A DNA stretch of 64,000 nt from Eubacterium aggregans (GCF_900107815.1 NZ_FNRK01000003.1:112033-176032); one strand, 5' to 3'. Shown: positions 1-8,471, counted from the stretch's first letter. Notes: a model not told the origin generated them from the letters alone. Translations and numbers: made by a program.

Positions 1-1
1 T

Positions 2-1366
2 GTGGCCCTTCAAAAGAGCTTGAAGGGGAAGGCTCCGGATTGGAAAGCGACCCAGATCGTCCCCTTTTCCTCCGCTCGAAAATACAGTGGGGTATCCTTT
101 GAAGACCACGGTTCCTATGTTATGGGGGCGCCGGAATTTGTTCTAAAAGAACGATATGCCGAGGTGAAAGAGCGGGTGGAAGCCCAGGCGGCACTCGGCT
201 ATCGGGTGTTGGTGCTCTGTCATTCTGATTTGGCCTTTAATGGGGATGCTGGTCTGCCGGAGGGGCTGACGGTGATGGCCCTATTAGTGATTGGGGATAA
301 AATCCGGCCGGAAGCCCGGGAGACCCTGGAGTATTTTGCCGATCAGGGTGTGGAAATTAAGGTGATTTCCGGGGATAATCCAGTGACGGTGTCAGAGGTA
401 GCCCATCGTGCTGGACTTAACGGATACGCGCATTTTGTGGATGCATCGACGCTTTCGGATGAGGCGGCGGTGGCCAAGGCCGCCACGGAATATACGGTAT
501 TTGGACGGGTAAGCCCGGAGCAAAAGAAGGTTTTAGTGGATGCCTTGAAGGCAGAGGGACACACGGTTGCCATGACTGGGGATGGAGTGAACGATGTTTT
601 GGCCCTTCGGGATGCGGATTGCAGCATTGCCATGGCCAGTGGCAGCGATGCGACGAAGCAGGTTGCCCAGCTGGTGCTTTTAGATTCTAATTTTGCCAGC
701 CTGACCCAGGTATTGGCTGAGGGGCGGCGTGTCATTAATAATATTACCCGGGCATCCTCTTTATTTCTGGTGAAAACGGGTTTTTCACTGATTTTGGCTC
801 TGTTGGTTATTTTATCCAATGATTTATACCCCTTTGTCCCCATTCAGCTGACCTTGATTAGTACGGTGACCATCGGGATTCCATCCTTTTTTCTGGCTCT
901 AGAGCCCAACCACGCCATTGTTTCCGGGGGATTTTTGCAAAATGTGCTGCGAAAGGCGCTGCCGGGGGCATTGACGGATGCCTTGACCATTGGGGTGGTG
1001 GTTTGGATTGGGGGACTCATGCATTTCTCCAGTGCCCAGATTTCATCCATTGCGACGATTTTATGTGGGACCGTTGGGCTTGTCATTTTATACGCCGTAT
1101 GCCAGCCTCTGGACAAAAAACGGATTGTTCTTTTTCTGGGAATGGTGTTCCTATTTGTTTTAGCACTGTGTTTCTTCCCATGGTTTTTCTCCATTATGCC
1201 GGTGCCGGAGATGTCGTTGCCAATGCTCCTTGTTTTAGTACCACTGATGCTTCTGACTTATCCCGTTATGCTTTTAATGCGTCTGTTTGTGGGATGGCTG
1301 GACCAATGGTATGGAAAAAATAAAAAAAATCGGAAAATATTCCAAAGAAACGATAAAAGCGCTTGA
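2..1366 (+). CDS. P-type cation-transporting ATPase, C-terminal part (5' end outside window)
   Basis: This is the C-terminal half of a P-type ATPase whose start lies upstream of the window; the reading frame is open from the first bases. The visible part holds the end of the nucleotide-binding domain, the hinge motif MTGDGVNDVLALRDADCSIA at about residues 193-212, and then about six hydrophobic segments forming the C-terminal membrane domain. The phosphorylation motif DKTGT is not in the visible part. The VNDVLALRDADCSIAMASG version of the hinge resembles the CtpE-like (type II related) cation pumps, so Ca2+ or another divalent cation is a reasonable guess, but the substrate cannot be read from this fragment. 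It ends shortly before a tRNA operon, and the promoter of that operon overlaps its stop codon. Confidence 0.85.
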   Translation: MALQKSLKGKAPDWKATQIVPFSSARKYSGVSFEDHGSYVMGAPEFVLKERYAEVKERVEAQAALGYRVLVLCHSDLAFNGDAGLPEGLTVMALLVIGDKIRPEARETLEYFADQGVEIKVISGDNPVTVSEVAHRAGLNGYAHFVDASTLSDEAAVAKAATEYTVFGRVSPEQKKVLVDALKAEGHTVAMTGDGVNDVLALRDADCSIAMASGSDATKQVAQLVLLDSNFASLTQVLAEGRRVINNITRASSLFLVKTGFSLILALLVILSNDLYPFVPIQLTLISTVTIGIPSFFLALEPNHAIVSGGFLQNVLRKALPGALTDALTIGVVVWIGGLMHFSSAQISSIATILCGTVGLVILYAVCQPLDKKRIVLFLGMVFLFVLALCFFPWFFSIMPVPEMSLPMLLVLVPLMLLTYPVMLLMRLFVGWLDQWYGKNKKNRKIFQRNDKSA

Positions 1367-1391
1367 CGGGGAAGGGAATATTTGTTATTAT
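1363..1391 (+). promoter_or_regulatory. Promoter of the tRNA-Pro/CAT/Phe operon
   Basis: TTGACG at 1363-1368 and TATTAT at 1386-1391 are separated by exactly 17 bases, and the first tRNA begins 25 bases downstream. The -35 box overlaps the stop codon of the ATPase gene. Confidence 0.75.
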
Positions 1392-1415
1392 TATCGAGTC
1401 GCTAAGAGCGGCTGT

Positions 1416-1492
1416 CGAGGTGTAGCGCAGTTTGGTAGCGCACCTGGTTTGGGACCAGGGGGCCGAAGGTTCGAATCCTTTCACCTCGACCA
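1416..1492 (+). tRNA. tRNA-Pro (TGG)
   Basis: A 77-base cloverleaf has acceptor arms CGAGGTG/CACCTCG, an encoded CCA, a GGTTCGAATCC T-arm and anticodon TGG in the loop of the CCTGG/CCAGG stem. Confidence 0.95.
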
Positions 1493-1508
1493 TTTTTTAA
1501 TTTAGGGG

Positions 1509-1585
<77 letters not shown>

Positions 1586-1595
1586 TTTTGCTTTT

Positions 1596-1671
1596 GCCCA
1601 GATAGCTCAGTCGGTAGAGCAGGGGACTGAAAATCCCCGTGTCGGTGGTTCGATTCCGCCTCTGGGCACCA
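1596..1671 (+). tRNA. tRNA-Phe (GAA)
   Basis: A 76-base cloverleaf has acceptor arms GCCCAGA/TCTGGGC, encoded CCA and anticodon GAA in the loop ACTGAAAAT. It is the third tRNA of the operon, 10 bases after the previous one. Confidence 0.95.
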
Positions 1672-1693
1672 TTTTCAGATAAAATATTGAGAG

Positions 1694-1739
1694 AAAAAGC
1701 CAGACTGATAAGTGATCAGTCTGGCTTTTGGGGTTTTTT
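1694..1739. terminator. Bidirectional intrinsic terminator between the tRNA operon and the folate operon
   Basis: AAAAGCCAGACTGAT (1695-1709) pairs perfectly with ATCAGTCTGGCTTTT (1715-1729) and is followed by a T-rich run. The A-run on the other side makes it usable by the convergent folate operon, which ends at 1746. Confidence 0.9.
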
Positions 1740-1745
1740 GAAAAA

Positions 1746-2561
1746 TTAGGGAGTAACCTGCTTGCACAACGCCTCCACCGTCTCACCCAACACCGGATGC
1801 CGTACCCAGGGAGCAATTTGGGCCAGGGGAATCAGCACGAAATCCCGGCGGTGCATTTCAATATGAGGAATATGGAGGGTCGGGGTATCCAGGACTAAAT
1901 CGTCGTAAAGGAGGATATCCAGGTCCAGTGTGCGGGGGCCCCAGCGGATTATCCGCTCACGATGGGCGTTGGCCTCTATGCCCTGGAGGACATCCAGGAG
2001 CTCCTCGGGGGGGAGGAGAGTGTGCAGGGCCAGGGCACCATTTAAAAAGTCATCCTGATTGAGGACGCCGTAGGGTGGGGTCACCAGGTAATCCGAGATG
2101 GCCGTGACGCTGGAATCCTCCCGGGAATTCAGGGTCTTTACGGCGGTGTCCAGATGATCTTTTTTATCACCCATATTGGAGCCCAGGGCGATGTAGGCGG
2201 TATGCCAACCCCGGCTGATTTCCACGGATGCGGTCTCTAAGGGGAGGCCGATGGGGGCCCAGGGCTTTTCAATGAGGATATCGATTTTGGCAATTTTAGG
2301 GAATTGAAGGAGCAGCCCTTGGGCCAACTTCTCAGCTAGGGTTTCAAGGAGCTTAAAGACATTGTCTTCGGTGAGGGCCTTGATGAACTGGCAGACTTCT
2401 CCGTAATTAATGGATTGGGCCAAATCGTCGGTGCAGCCGGCCTGTCGCGTGTTGACGTGCAGCGTTGCGGAAATGACGAATTTTTGGCCGAGAACATTTT
2501 CTTCAGGGAAAACGCCATGCTTGGCAAAAACCTCTAATTTCTTAATCCGTATTTTATCCAT
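1746..2561 (-). CDS. folBK: Bifunctional dihydroneopterin aldolase / hydroxymethyl-dihydropterin pyrophosphokinase (FolB-FolK fusion)
   Basis: This 271-residue protein joins two consecutive folate enzymes. Residues 1 to about 118 form the FolB domain, which cleaves dihydroneopterin to 6-hydroxymethyl-dihydropterin and glycolaldehyde. Residues from about 122 on form the FolK domain, which transfers pyrophosphate from ATP to that product. FolK is recognised from YIALGSNMGD at its start and the RWGPRTLDLDILLYDD block, whose two aspartates bind the magnesium ions. FolB-FolK fusions are known in Firmicutes. The gene is last in the operon folE-HD-folP-folBK, 12 bases after folP, and ends at a bidirectional terminator. 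Confidence 0.93.
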   Translation of the reverse strand: MDKIRIKKLEVFAKHGVFPEENVLGQKFVISATLHVNTRQAGCTDDLAQSINYGEVCQFIKALTEDNVFKLLETLAEKLAQGLLLQFPKIAKIDILIEKPWAPIGLPLETASVEISRGWHTAYIALGSNMGDKKDHLDTAVKTLNSREDSSVTAISDYLVTPPYGVLNQDDFLNGALALHTLLPPEELLDVLQGIEANAHRERIIRWGPRTLDLDILLYDDLVLDTPTLHIPHIEMHRRDFVLIPLAQIAPWVRHPVLGETVEALCKQVTP

Positions 2562-2573
2562 AAATGCCTCCTT

Positions 2574-3380
2574 TTACCGGGCCAGAATGGCCTGGGTCAT
2601 TTGAATGATCCGTTTGTTTTCCAGCACATCATGGACCCGGACGAAGGCACAGCCCCTCAGCAACCCGATGACGGTGGTGGCCAGGGTTCCCTCTACCCGT
2701 TCATCGGATGGGAGGTGCAGGGTATTGCCAATGACGGACTTTCTGGAGGTGCCTAAAAGAATGGGAAGACCCAGGACCTTGAGGGCATCCAGATGGTTGA
2801 TGGCAGCAAGGTTTTGATCCTGGGTTTTTCCAAAGCCAACACCAGGATCCACCATGATATTGGTCTTAGGAATACCAGCGGCCTGGGCCAGGGTAACGGA
2901 TTCTAAAAGATCCGTTACCATATCCTTAAGGAAGTCGTTGTATTCCGCTTTATGACGATTGTGCATGAGGCAGCAGGCGGCGCCATGGGCGAAGGTAATT
3001 TTGGCAATGGTGGGATCGGCTTTAAATCCCCAAATATCATTGACCAGGTCGGCACCGGCCTGGAGGGCGGCTTCCGCCACAGGGCCTTTGTAGGTGTCGA
3101 TGGAGATGGGGATATCGAATCGGGATTTAACTGCGGTGATGATGGGGGTGATTCGATCGATTTCTTCAGAATCAGAAATTTTCTGATGGCCTGGCCGGGT
3201 GGACTCACCGCCGATATCGATGATGTCTGCCCCCTGATGGATCATTTCTGCGGTGTGAACAAGGGCAGCATCCAGGCTGTTAAACTGGCCGCCATCGGAA
3301 AAGGAATCCGGGGTGACATTCAGGATACCCATAATGTAGGTGTGGTTTTCTGTGTCAAATTTTCGGTTACCAATAATCAT
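2574..3380 (-). CDS. folP: Dihydropteroate synthase
   Basis: This 268-residue TIM-barrel enzyme condenses hydroxymethyl-dihydropterin pyrophosphate with p-aminobenzoate to give dihydropteroate, and it is the sulfonamide target. The family signatures are all visible: IMGILNVTPDSFSDGG near residue 16, DIIDIGGESTRPG near 54, DPGVGFGKT in the middle and the C-terminal GTSRKS loop. The length is normal. It lies 10 bases after the HD-domain gene and 12 bases before folBK, and AGGAGG precedes the ATG. Confidence 0.96.
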   Translation of the reverse strand: MIIGNRKFDTENHTYIMGILNVTPDSFSDGGQFNSLDAALVHTAEMIHQGADIIDIGGESTRPGHQKISDSEEIDRITPIITAVKSRFDIPISIDTYKGPVAEAALQAGADLVNDIWGFKADPTIAKITFAHGAACCLMHNRHKAEYNDFLKDMVTDLLESVTLAQAAGIPKTNIMVDPGVGFGKTQDQNLAAINHLDALKVLGLPILLGTSRKSVIGNTLHLPSDERVEGTLATTVIGLLRGCAFVRVHDVLENKRIIQMTQAILAR

Positions 3381-3390
3381 TATCTGCCTC

Positions 3391-3876
3391 CTATAAGGTC
3401 AAGGTGAGGTTTTTTTTGCTGTCTGGCCAGTGACAGTCCTTTATAGCCGGGCAGGCAAAGCAGCAGCGAGAGGTTTTATCTGCCCGATAGAGATATTTAG
3501 ATAAGGGGGTATCCGTACCGTCGGCGTCCCGGTGATGGCGGATTGCCCCTTGAATTGCGGCGATTTCGGGGGAAGAAAAGCGACAATCCTTTAGAATAAG
3601 GCCGGCGAGCTTCGCGCTGGCTTCATGGTGGGGTGTCCCCTGGGTAAGCTCCTCGTAGCGGCCGATATCGTGGAGAAGGGCGGTGGCGTAAAGGTGTTCC
3701 TTCGACAGGCCGGTGCCCTCCTCTAAATTATAAATCACCATTAATCGCGCAACATCTAAAAAATGCTCCAGGGTATGTCGGCAAAAAATACGCTCGGCTT
3801 CTGCGGTCTGTAAAAGGCGGTATTGCTCTCTGTACAGGGGGTGGCAGCGGACTTTTTCGATCCGGTTCATCGTCAT
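3391..3876 (-). CDS. HD-domain phosphohydrolase of the folate operon
   Basis: This 161-residue protein carries an HD-type metal-binding fold: an early histidine in RHTLEHFLDVARL, the paired HD in ATALLHDIGRYEE, and histidines in TPHHEAS and RHHRD. The start chosen is the ATG whose A is shared with the last base of the folE stop codon (TAATG), which implies translational coupling. Its C-terminus has a small cysteine cluster (CCFACPAIKDC) that could bind metal or be purely structural. Position between folE and folP suggests a role on a pterin phosphate; no gene for dihydroneopterin triphosphate dephosphorylation is otherwise visible here, so it is a candidate for that step. That role is inference only. 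Confidence 0.8.
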   Translation of the reverse strand: MTMNRIEKVRCHPLYREQYRLLQTAEAERIFCRHTLEHFLDVARLMVIYNLEEGTGLSKEHLYATALLHDIGRYEELTQGTPHHEASAKLAGLILKDCRFSSPEIAAIQGAIRHHRDADGTDTPLSKYLYRADKTSRCCFACPAIKDCHWPDSKKNLTLTL

Positions 3877-4433
3877 TATCCCCGGACCATTTGCAGAAAG
3901 GTTTGCTGAAGGGAGTAGTCCTCGGCAAAAACACCCCGGACCATGGTGGTGACGGTTTGGGCGCCGGGCTTTTGGACGCCTCGCATGGTCATACACAGAT
4001 GCTCGGCTTCCAGCACAACCATGACACCCTTGGGGTGCAGGTGGGTTTCCAGTGCCTCTGCAATCTGGGCTGTCATGTTTTCCTGGATTTGAGGCCGCCT
4101 GGCAAAAACCTCGACGGTTCGGGCCAGCTTACTCAGACCGGCAACCTTGCCGTCTGGGATATAGGCCACGTGGGCTTTGCCGTAAAAGGGGAGAAGGTGG
4201 TGTTCGCAAACAGAGTAAAAGGTAATATCCTTTTCGATAACCATGTTGTTATTGGTTGCCTGAAATTGGGTGCTCAAGTGGACTGCCGGGTCCTCGGTGA
4301 GTCCGCCGTAAATTTGTTCGCACATCCGGGCAATGCGGTCTGGGGTCTGAAGCAGACCTTCCCGGTTGATGTCCTCGCCGATGCCTTCCAGCATGAGCCG
4401 GACACCTTCTTTAATTTTCACAGAATCCATCAT
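3876..4433 (-). CDS. folE: GTP cyclohydrolase I
   Basis: This 185-residue enzyme converts GTP to 7,8-dihydroneopterin triphosphate, the first step of folate synthesis. The zinc ligands are visible in [10 protein letters not shown] and in the later [14 protein letters not shown] block, which is typical of the zinc-dependent FolE family rather than FolE2. Two ATG codons lie in tandem after AAGGAGGT; the first has 7-base spacing. It is the first gene of the minus-strand folate operon and overlaps the next gene by one base. A riboswitch-like leader with a terminator lies upstream, so expression is probably feedback-controlled by reduced folates. Confidence 0.95.
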   Translation of the reverse strand: MMDSVKIKEGVRLMLEGIGEDINREGLLQTPDRIARMCEQIYGGLTEDPAVHLSTQFQATNNNMVIEKDITFYSVCEHHLLPFYGKAHVAYIPDGKVAGLSKLARTVEVFARRPQIQENMTAQIAEALETHLHPKGVMVVLEAEHLCMTMRGVQKPGAQTVTTMVRGVFAEDYSLQQTFLQMVRG

Positions 4434-4469
4434 TTCTTATACCTCCTTAAATTTCGGAATGTCAGGTAC

Positions 4470-4535
4470 AAAAAAACATCCCGTTGTATAAGTCTTTGAA
4501 TAAATAATAATTCATTTCCCTTTACAATCGAGATG
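4470..4535 (-). terminator. Attenuator terminator in the folE leader, with competing hairpin
   Basis: On the minus strand CATCTCGATTGTA pairs with TACAACGGGATG (one bulged A, one G-U) and is followed by seven T residues. The loop is long, about 34 bases. The 5' arm of this stem also pairs with the sequence just upstream (AGATG-ATAAC-CATCT, plus coordinates 4531-4545), so the two hairpins exclude each other. This is the arrangement expected for a transcriptional expression platform. Confidence 0.7.
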
Positions 4536-4545
4536 GTTATCATCT

Positions 4546-4650
4546 GTGTGTAGCAATGGGTGCGGATTTCGTATCGTAAGACATACTTTTCGTTTCGACG
4601 GCAACTCCCCATCCGTTGAACACTTGACGCACGAAATCCTATTTTGCATA
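4546..4650 (-). promoter_or_regulatory. Candidate tetrahydrofolate (THF) riboswitch before folE
   Basis: Read on the minus strand, a long stem GGATTTCGT/ACGAAATCC (4631-4639 with 4564-4572) encloses GCGTCAAGTG (4621-4630), a hairpin whose loop is ATGGGGAGTTG (4602-4612), and ACGAA (within 4587-4597). CCCATTGC (4553-4560) follows the stem. These match, in order, the conserved GCGUUAAGUG, AUGGGAUG loop, ACGAA and 3' UUGCAUCC parts of the THF riboswitch as I remember it, and ATGGG can pair with CCCAT as the pseudoknot requires. A -10 box TATACT lies upstream at 4672-4667. The outer P1 stem is not clear, so the class assignment is probable rather than certain. Confidence 0.6.
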
Positions 4651-4754
4651 TTATTTATTTGGAAACAGTATAGCACGATTGGGCAGATCAATCCATTAAA
4701 TTTTCTTTTTTATTTTTCAGGGAATTATTTTCTATCATAATTAAAAAAATTTGT

Positions 4755-4760
4755 TATAAT
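4755..4760 (+). promoter_or_regulatory. -10 element of the polA promoter
   Basis: TATAAT lies 30 bases before the polA start in an A/T-rich stretch; no good -35 box is apparent. A ribosome site GGGAGGAG precedes the ATG by six bases. Confidence 0.5.
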
Positions 4761-4789
4761 AGGAATTAATACAAGCGGGAGGAGCATAC

Positions 4790-7441
4790 ATGAGGAAAAA
4801 AAGTATCTTAATCGATGGGAATAGCCTTTTATACCGGATGTTTTATGGTATTCGGGAAATGACGACAGCAAAGGGGGTGCCCACCAATGCCATTTATGGC
4901 TTTGTCGGGGTCCTGGTAAAAATTGAACAGGAATACCGTCCGGATTATTTCGGTGTCGCCTTTGATTTGAAAGCTCCCACCTTCCGTCATAAAAAATATG
5001 CTGATTATAAAGCAGGGCGGGATAAAATGCCCGAGGATTTGGGATCTCAGTTCGTTTTGTTAAAAGAGCTCCTTCGGAAAATGGAGGTGCCCATTCTGGA
5101 GCTTTCAGGATACGAGGCCGACGATATTATCGGGACCCTAGCAAAGGAGGGGGAACGCCAGGAGGCGGATACCTTCATTATTACTGGGGATAAGGATTCC
5201 TTCCAGCTGGTGGACGATCGGATTTCTATTTTATATACCACCACCCGCAGCGGCAACCAATTCACCACAGTGGATGCCGATTATATCATGGAGCGTTACG
5301 GGGTGACCCCACTAGAGCTCATTGATGTGAAGGCCCTCATGGGGGACCCCTCAGACAATATCCCCGGGGTAGCTGGAATTGGTGAAAAAACAGCCATAAA
5401 GCTTATCAAGGCTTATCACACGATCGACGGTCTGTACGATCATATTGATGACCTTAAGGGGAAGCAGAAGGAAAAGCTGCTGAATGGCCGGGACTCGGCC
5501 TATGAAAGTCGATTTTTAGGTGAGATCTGTGTGATGGCACCGGTGGAAAAACATATTGAGGATTTGGCCTTTGACGGGATGTTTACCGACAGTGCCAAGG
5601 AAATGTTAGCAGAATTAGAGTTTAAGTCCATCCTTAAAAAGGTGGATGGCTCTGATGCCGTATTGACAGACCACCAGGGAGATATGCTGCCCTTTACCCG
5701 GGTTGAGGATCAGCGCAGCCTTATGGGGCTGCTGGGGCAAATCAATCAATTCAGCCGTGTCTTTATCTATGCTTTAGAGGAGGGGGATGCCCTCTGGATG
5801 GCCCTGCGGGCGGGGAGTCAGTATTATTTTTTACCCGATGCGGCCATGGTAGAGGCTTTTATCGGCGGTTTAGCGGATATTCCTGTAGCCGATGATGTTG
5901 AAATCATCGGTCAGGATTTAAAACAGCTGACCCATATTTTTAACCGCTTTGGAGGATGTATTCCCAACTATACCTTTGATACCATGATTGGAGGCTATTT
6001 GCTGAATCCCTCGGACAGCCGATATCATTTATCCGCATTGGCGGCTAAGTACTTGGATGAGGCGTTACCGGATGACGAGGAATTCTTTGGAAAGGGTAAA
6101 ACCAAGAAAGCCGCAGAGGACATGGAAGTCGGGGTGTTGGCACCTTACACCATTCGCCTTTGTGACGCTCTATATCGCTTGTGGAAGCTTCTGCCTGAAA
6201 AAATTGAAGAGGATGGCATGACCTGCTTAATGGACACCATTGAGCTGCCCCTTTTGGCTATTATGGCTTCTATGGAGGAATTAGGCTTTACCATTGATGT
6301 TGGGGCTTTAGAGGCATTATCCCATTCTTTTGAAAAGCGGCTTCTGGAGCTCACCCAGGAGATTTATGATTTGGCAGGGGAGACCTTTAACATTAACTCC
6401 ACCAAGCAGCTGGGTGTGGTCCTCTTTGACAATTTAAAGCTGCCGGTGATTAAGAAAACAAAGACGGGATATTCTACCAGTGTGGAGGTATTGGAAGAAC
6501 TGAAGCTTTTCCATCCCATCATTGAAAAGATTTTGGAATATCGATCCCTCTCGAAGCTTGATGGAACCTACGGCAAGGGTCTGATTAAGCTGATCGATCC
6601 CGAAACCCACAGGGTATATTCAACCTTTAACCAGACGGTGGCAGCCACCGGGCGGTTGAGTTCATCGGACCCGAATTTACAGAACATACCGGTCAAAACA
6701 GAGCTGGGGCGGGAAATCCGTCGGGTGTTCATTCCTTCGGCACCAGACCGAATTCTGGTGGACGCGGACTATTCCCAAATCGAACTGCGGGTCCTGGCCC
6801 ATCTCTCCGGGGATGAAAATCTGATTGATGCCTTTAAAAAGGAACAGGATATCCATACCCGTACGGCTTCAGAAATATTTGGGGTGCCCATGGATGGGGT
6901 TACCAGAGAGCAGCGTGGCCATGCCAAGGCCATAAACTTTGGGCTGATCTACGGTAAGCAGGCCTTTAGTCTTGGGAAGGAGCTGGGCATCAGCCGAAAA
7001 GAGGCCCAGGATTATATCGATACGTATTTTGCCCGTTACCCCAAGGTGGCAGCGTATATGGAAAATGTGGTGACGGAAGCTAAAGAGAAGGGTTATGTGA
7101 CAACCCTGTGGGGCAGACGGCGCTATCTTCCGGAAATCCACTCCCGTAATCGGATGCTGGTTCAATCCGGGGAACGCATGGCCTTGAATACTCCCATTCA
7201 GGGAACGGCGGCGGATATCATTAAAAAAGCAATGATTACCGTATCTGCCCGTTTGGCCCAGGAGGGGCTGAAGGCAAAACTGATTCTCCAGGTTCATGAT
7301 GAGTTGATTGTGGATGCTCTGGAATCCGAGCAGGAACAGGTACTATCCATTTTGATCCAGGAGATGGAGCGTGCGGCGGTATTGTCTGTTCCACTGACAG
7401 TGGATGCCCATTGCGGCCATTCTTGGTATGAGGTCAAGTAA
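4790..7441 (+). CDS. polA: DNA polymerase I
   Basis: This 883-residue protein has the full three-domain layout. Residues 1 to about 290 are the 5'-3' nuclease domain (IDGNSLLYRMFY, EADDIIGTLA, GDPSDNIPGV with helix-hairpin-helix). About 300-470 is the proofreading fold, and the rest is the family A polymerase with motif A VDADYSQIELRVLAH, motif B RGHAKAINFGLIYG and motif C LQVHDELIV. The middle domain shows no DxE pair where the 3'-5' exonuclease metal ligands should be (the sequence there reads FIYALEEGDALW), so proofreading is probably absent, as in Bacillus PolA. It functions in Okazaki fragment maturation and repair. The coaE gene begins 13 bases after its stop. Confidence 0.97.
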   Translation: MRKKSILIDGNSLLYRMFYGIREMTTAKGVPTNAIYGFVGVLVKIEQEYRPDYFGVAFDLKAPTFRHKKYADYKAGRDKMPEDLGSQFVLLKELLRKMEVPILELSGYEADDIIGTLAKEGERQEADTFIITGDKDSFQLVDDRISILYTTTRSGNQFTTVDADYIMERYGVTPLELIDVKALMGDPSDNIPGVAGIGEKTAIKLIKAYHTIDGLYDHIDDLKGKQKEKLLNGRDSAYESRFLGEICVMAPVEKHIEDLAFDGMFTDSAKEMLAELEFKSILKKVDGSDAVLTDHQGDMLPFTRVEDQRSLMGLLGQINQFSRVFIYALEEGDALWMALRAGSQYYFLPDAAMVEAFIGGLADIPVADDVEIIGQDLKQLTHIFNRFGGCIPNYTFDTMIGGYLLNPSDSRYHLSALAAKYLDEALPDDEEFFGKGKTKKAAEDMEVGVLAPYTIRLCDALYRLWKLLPEKIEEDGMTCLMDTIELPLLAIMASMEELGFTIDVGALEALSHSFEKRLLELTQEIYDLAGETFNINSTKQLGVVLFDNLKLPVIKKTKTGYSTSVEVLEELKLFHPIIEKILEYRSLSKLDGTYGKGLIKLIDPETHRVYSTFNQTVAATGRLSSSDPNLQNIPVKTELGREIRRVFIPSAPDRILVDADYSQIELRVLAHLSGDENLIDAFKKEQDIHTRTASEIFGVPMDGVTREQRGHAKAINFGLIYGKQAFSLGKELGISRKEAQDYIDTYFARYPKVAAYMENVVTEAKEKGYVTTLWGRRRYLPEIHSRNRMLVQSGERMALNTPIQGTAADIIKKAMITVSARLAQEGLKAKLILQVHDELIVDALESEQEQVLSILIQEMERAAVLSVPLTVDAHCGHSWYEVK

Positions 7442-7454
7442 AGCAGGAGAGCAC

Positions 7455-8054
7455 ATGAAAGTTATTGGTTTAACAGGCGGCATCGCTTCAGGTAAAAGCA
7501 CTGTATCCCGGATTCTTCGAGAGGAGTTCGGGATCCCCATTGTCGATGCAGATCAGATTTCCCGGGATGTGGTGGCCCCAGGGGGGGCTGCCCTGGAACG
7601 CATTGCAGAGTCCTTTGGATCGGAATACCTTATGCCCGAGGGGGGGCTGGACCGCAAACGAATGGGAGCCTTGATTTGCGAGGATCCCAAGGCAAAAAAT
7701 CGTCTGGAGGGCATTCTCCATCCTATTATTGAGCACCATGTTGAAAATATTATTGCGGATTATCGCGCTAGGGGAATGGATTTGATCGTCTATGACTGCC
7801 CCCTTTTAATTGAGGCCAGACAGGAACGTTTTGTGGATTCGGTGGCCTTGGTGGTAACGGATATTGCCCTGCGGGTCCAGCGGCTCATGGAAAGAGATGG
7901 CATTGCAGAGGATGAAGCCAGGAAAAAAATCGCCATCCAAATGTCAGATGATGATAAAGAGCGGTACGCCGATTTTCTGATTTCCAATGATGGGGATGAA
8001 GAGGCTCTGAGAGAGGCGCTTTCACGGTTGGTCATGCGCTGGAAAAATTGTTGA
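7455..8054 (+). CDS. coaE: Dephospho-CoA kinase
   Basis: This 199-residue P-loop kinase phosphorylates the ribose 3'-hydroxyl of dephospho-CoA in the last step of CoA synthesis. The start is the ATG at 7455, which gives the canonical N-terminus MKVIGLTGGIASGKST and follows AGGAG; an upstream in-frame start would overlap polA. The VDADQISRDVV block and YDCPLLIEA are typical. A polA-coaE order is common in Firmicutes. It is relevant that pantothenate genes elsewhere in this window look eroded while CoA synthesis itself is retained. Confidence 0.95.
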   Translation: MKVIGLTGGIASGKSTVSRILREEFGIPIVDADQISRDVVAPGGAALERIAESFGSEYLMPEGGLDRKRMGALICEDPKAKNRLEGILHPIIEHHVENIIADYRARGMDLIVYDCPLLIEARQERFVDSVALVVTDIALRVQRLMERDGIAEDEARKKIAIQMSDDDKERYADFLISNDGDEEALREALSRLVMRWKNC

Positions 8055-8072
8055 TTTTTTTGAAAAAAGTAC

Positions 8073-8101
8073 TTGCAATTCAGAAATGCTTTGGTTATAA
8101 T
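8073..8101 (+). promoter_or_regulatory. Promoter of the tRNA-Leu/tRNA-Gly unit
   Basis: TTGCAA at 8073-8078 and TATAAT at 8096-8101 are 17 bases apart, 32 bases before tRNA-Leu. Confidence 0.8.
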
Positions 8102-8133
8102 AATGCTTGTCTTCTTTTAGAGAGACAAACAGT

Positions 8134-8221
8134 GCGAGGATGGTGGAACTGGCAGACACGCAGGTTTGAGGGACCTGTGGCCAATGCGGCTGTGAGGGTT
8201 CGAATCCCTTTCCTCGCACCA
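8134..8221 (+). tRNA. tRNA-Leu (GAG)
   Basis: An 88-base class II tRNA has acceptor arms GCGAGGA/TCCTCGC, encoded CCA, a long variable arm and a CAGGT/ACCTG anticodon stem with loop TTGAGGG. Confidence 0.94.
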
Positions 8222-8243
8222 TGTATAAATAAACACGCAATAT

Positions 8244-8263
8244 GCGGAAGTGGCTCAGTGGTA
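8244..8263 (+). repeat. 5' fragment of tRNA-Gly (partial duplicate)
   Basis: The 20 bases here are identical to the first 20 bases of the complete tRNA-Gly at 8362-8381, including the acceptor 5' arm and most of the D arm. The sequence then diverges: no anticodon stem or matching 3' acceptor arm follows. About 100 bases of non-tRNA sequence separate it from the intact gene. It looks like the remnant of a tandem tRNA-Gly duplication. Confidence 0.75.
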
Positions 8264-8361
8264 TAAGCAGAGAACCCAAATCTGTGATTTGGTGTGAATC
8301 GCTTAGTGGGAGAGTTTAGCTCTTTTGAAGAGTCAGCACGAAGAAAAAAGAATGTTTTTAA

Positions 8362-8436
8362 GCGGAAGTGGCTCAGTGGTAGAGCATCGCCTTGCCAAGG
8401 CGAGGGTCGCGAGTTCAAATCTCGTCTTCCGCTCCA
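8362..8436 (+). tRNA. tRNA-Gly (GCC)
   Basis: A 75-base cloverleaf has acceptor arms GCGGAAG/CTTCCGC, encoded CCA and the anticodon stem-loop TCGCC-TTGCCAA-GGCGA. Confidence 0.95.
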
Positions 8437-8446
8437 TTAAAAAACC

Positions 8447-8471
8447 AAGCTCGATTGAATCGGGCTTTTTT
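8447..8471 (+). terminator. Terminator after tRNA-Gly
   Basis: AAGCTCGATT pairs with AATCGGGCTT (one G-U) and runs into six T residues, 10 bases after the tRNA. Confidence 0.85.
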
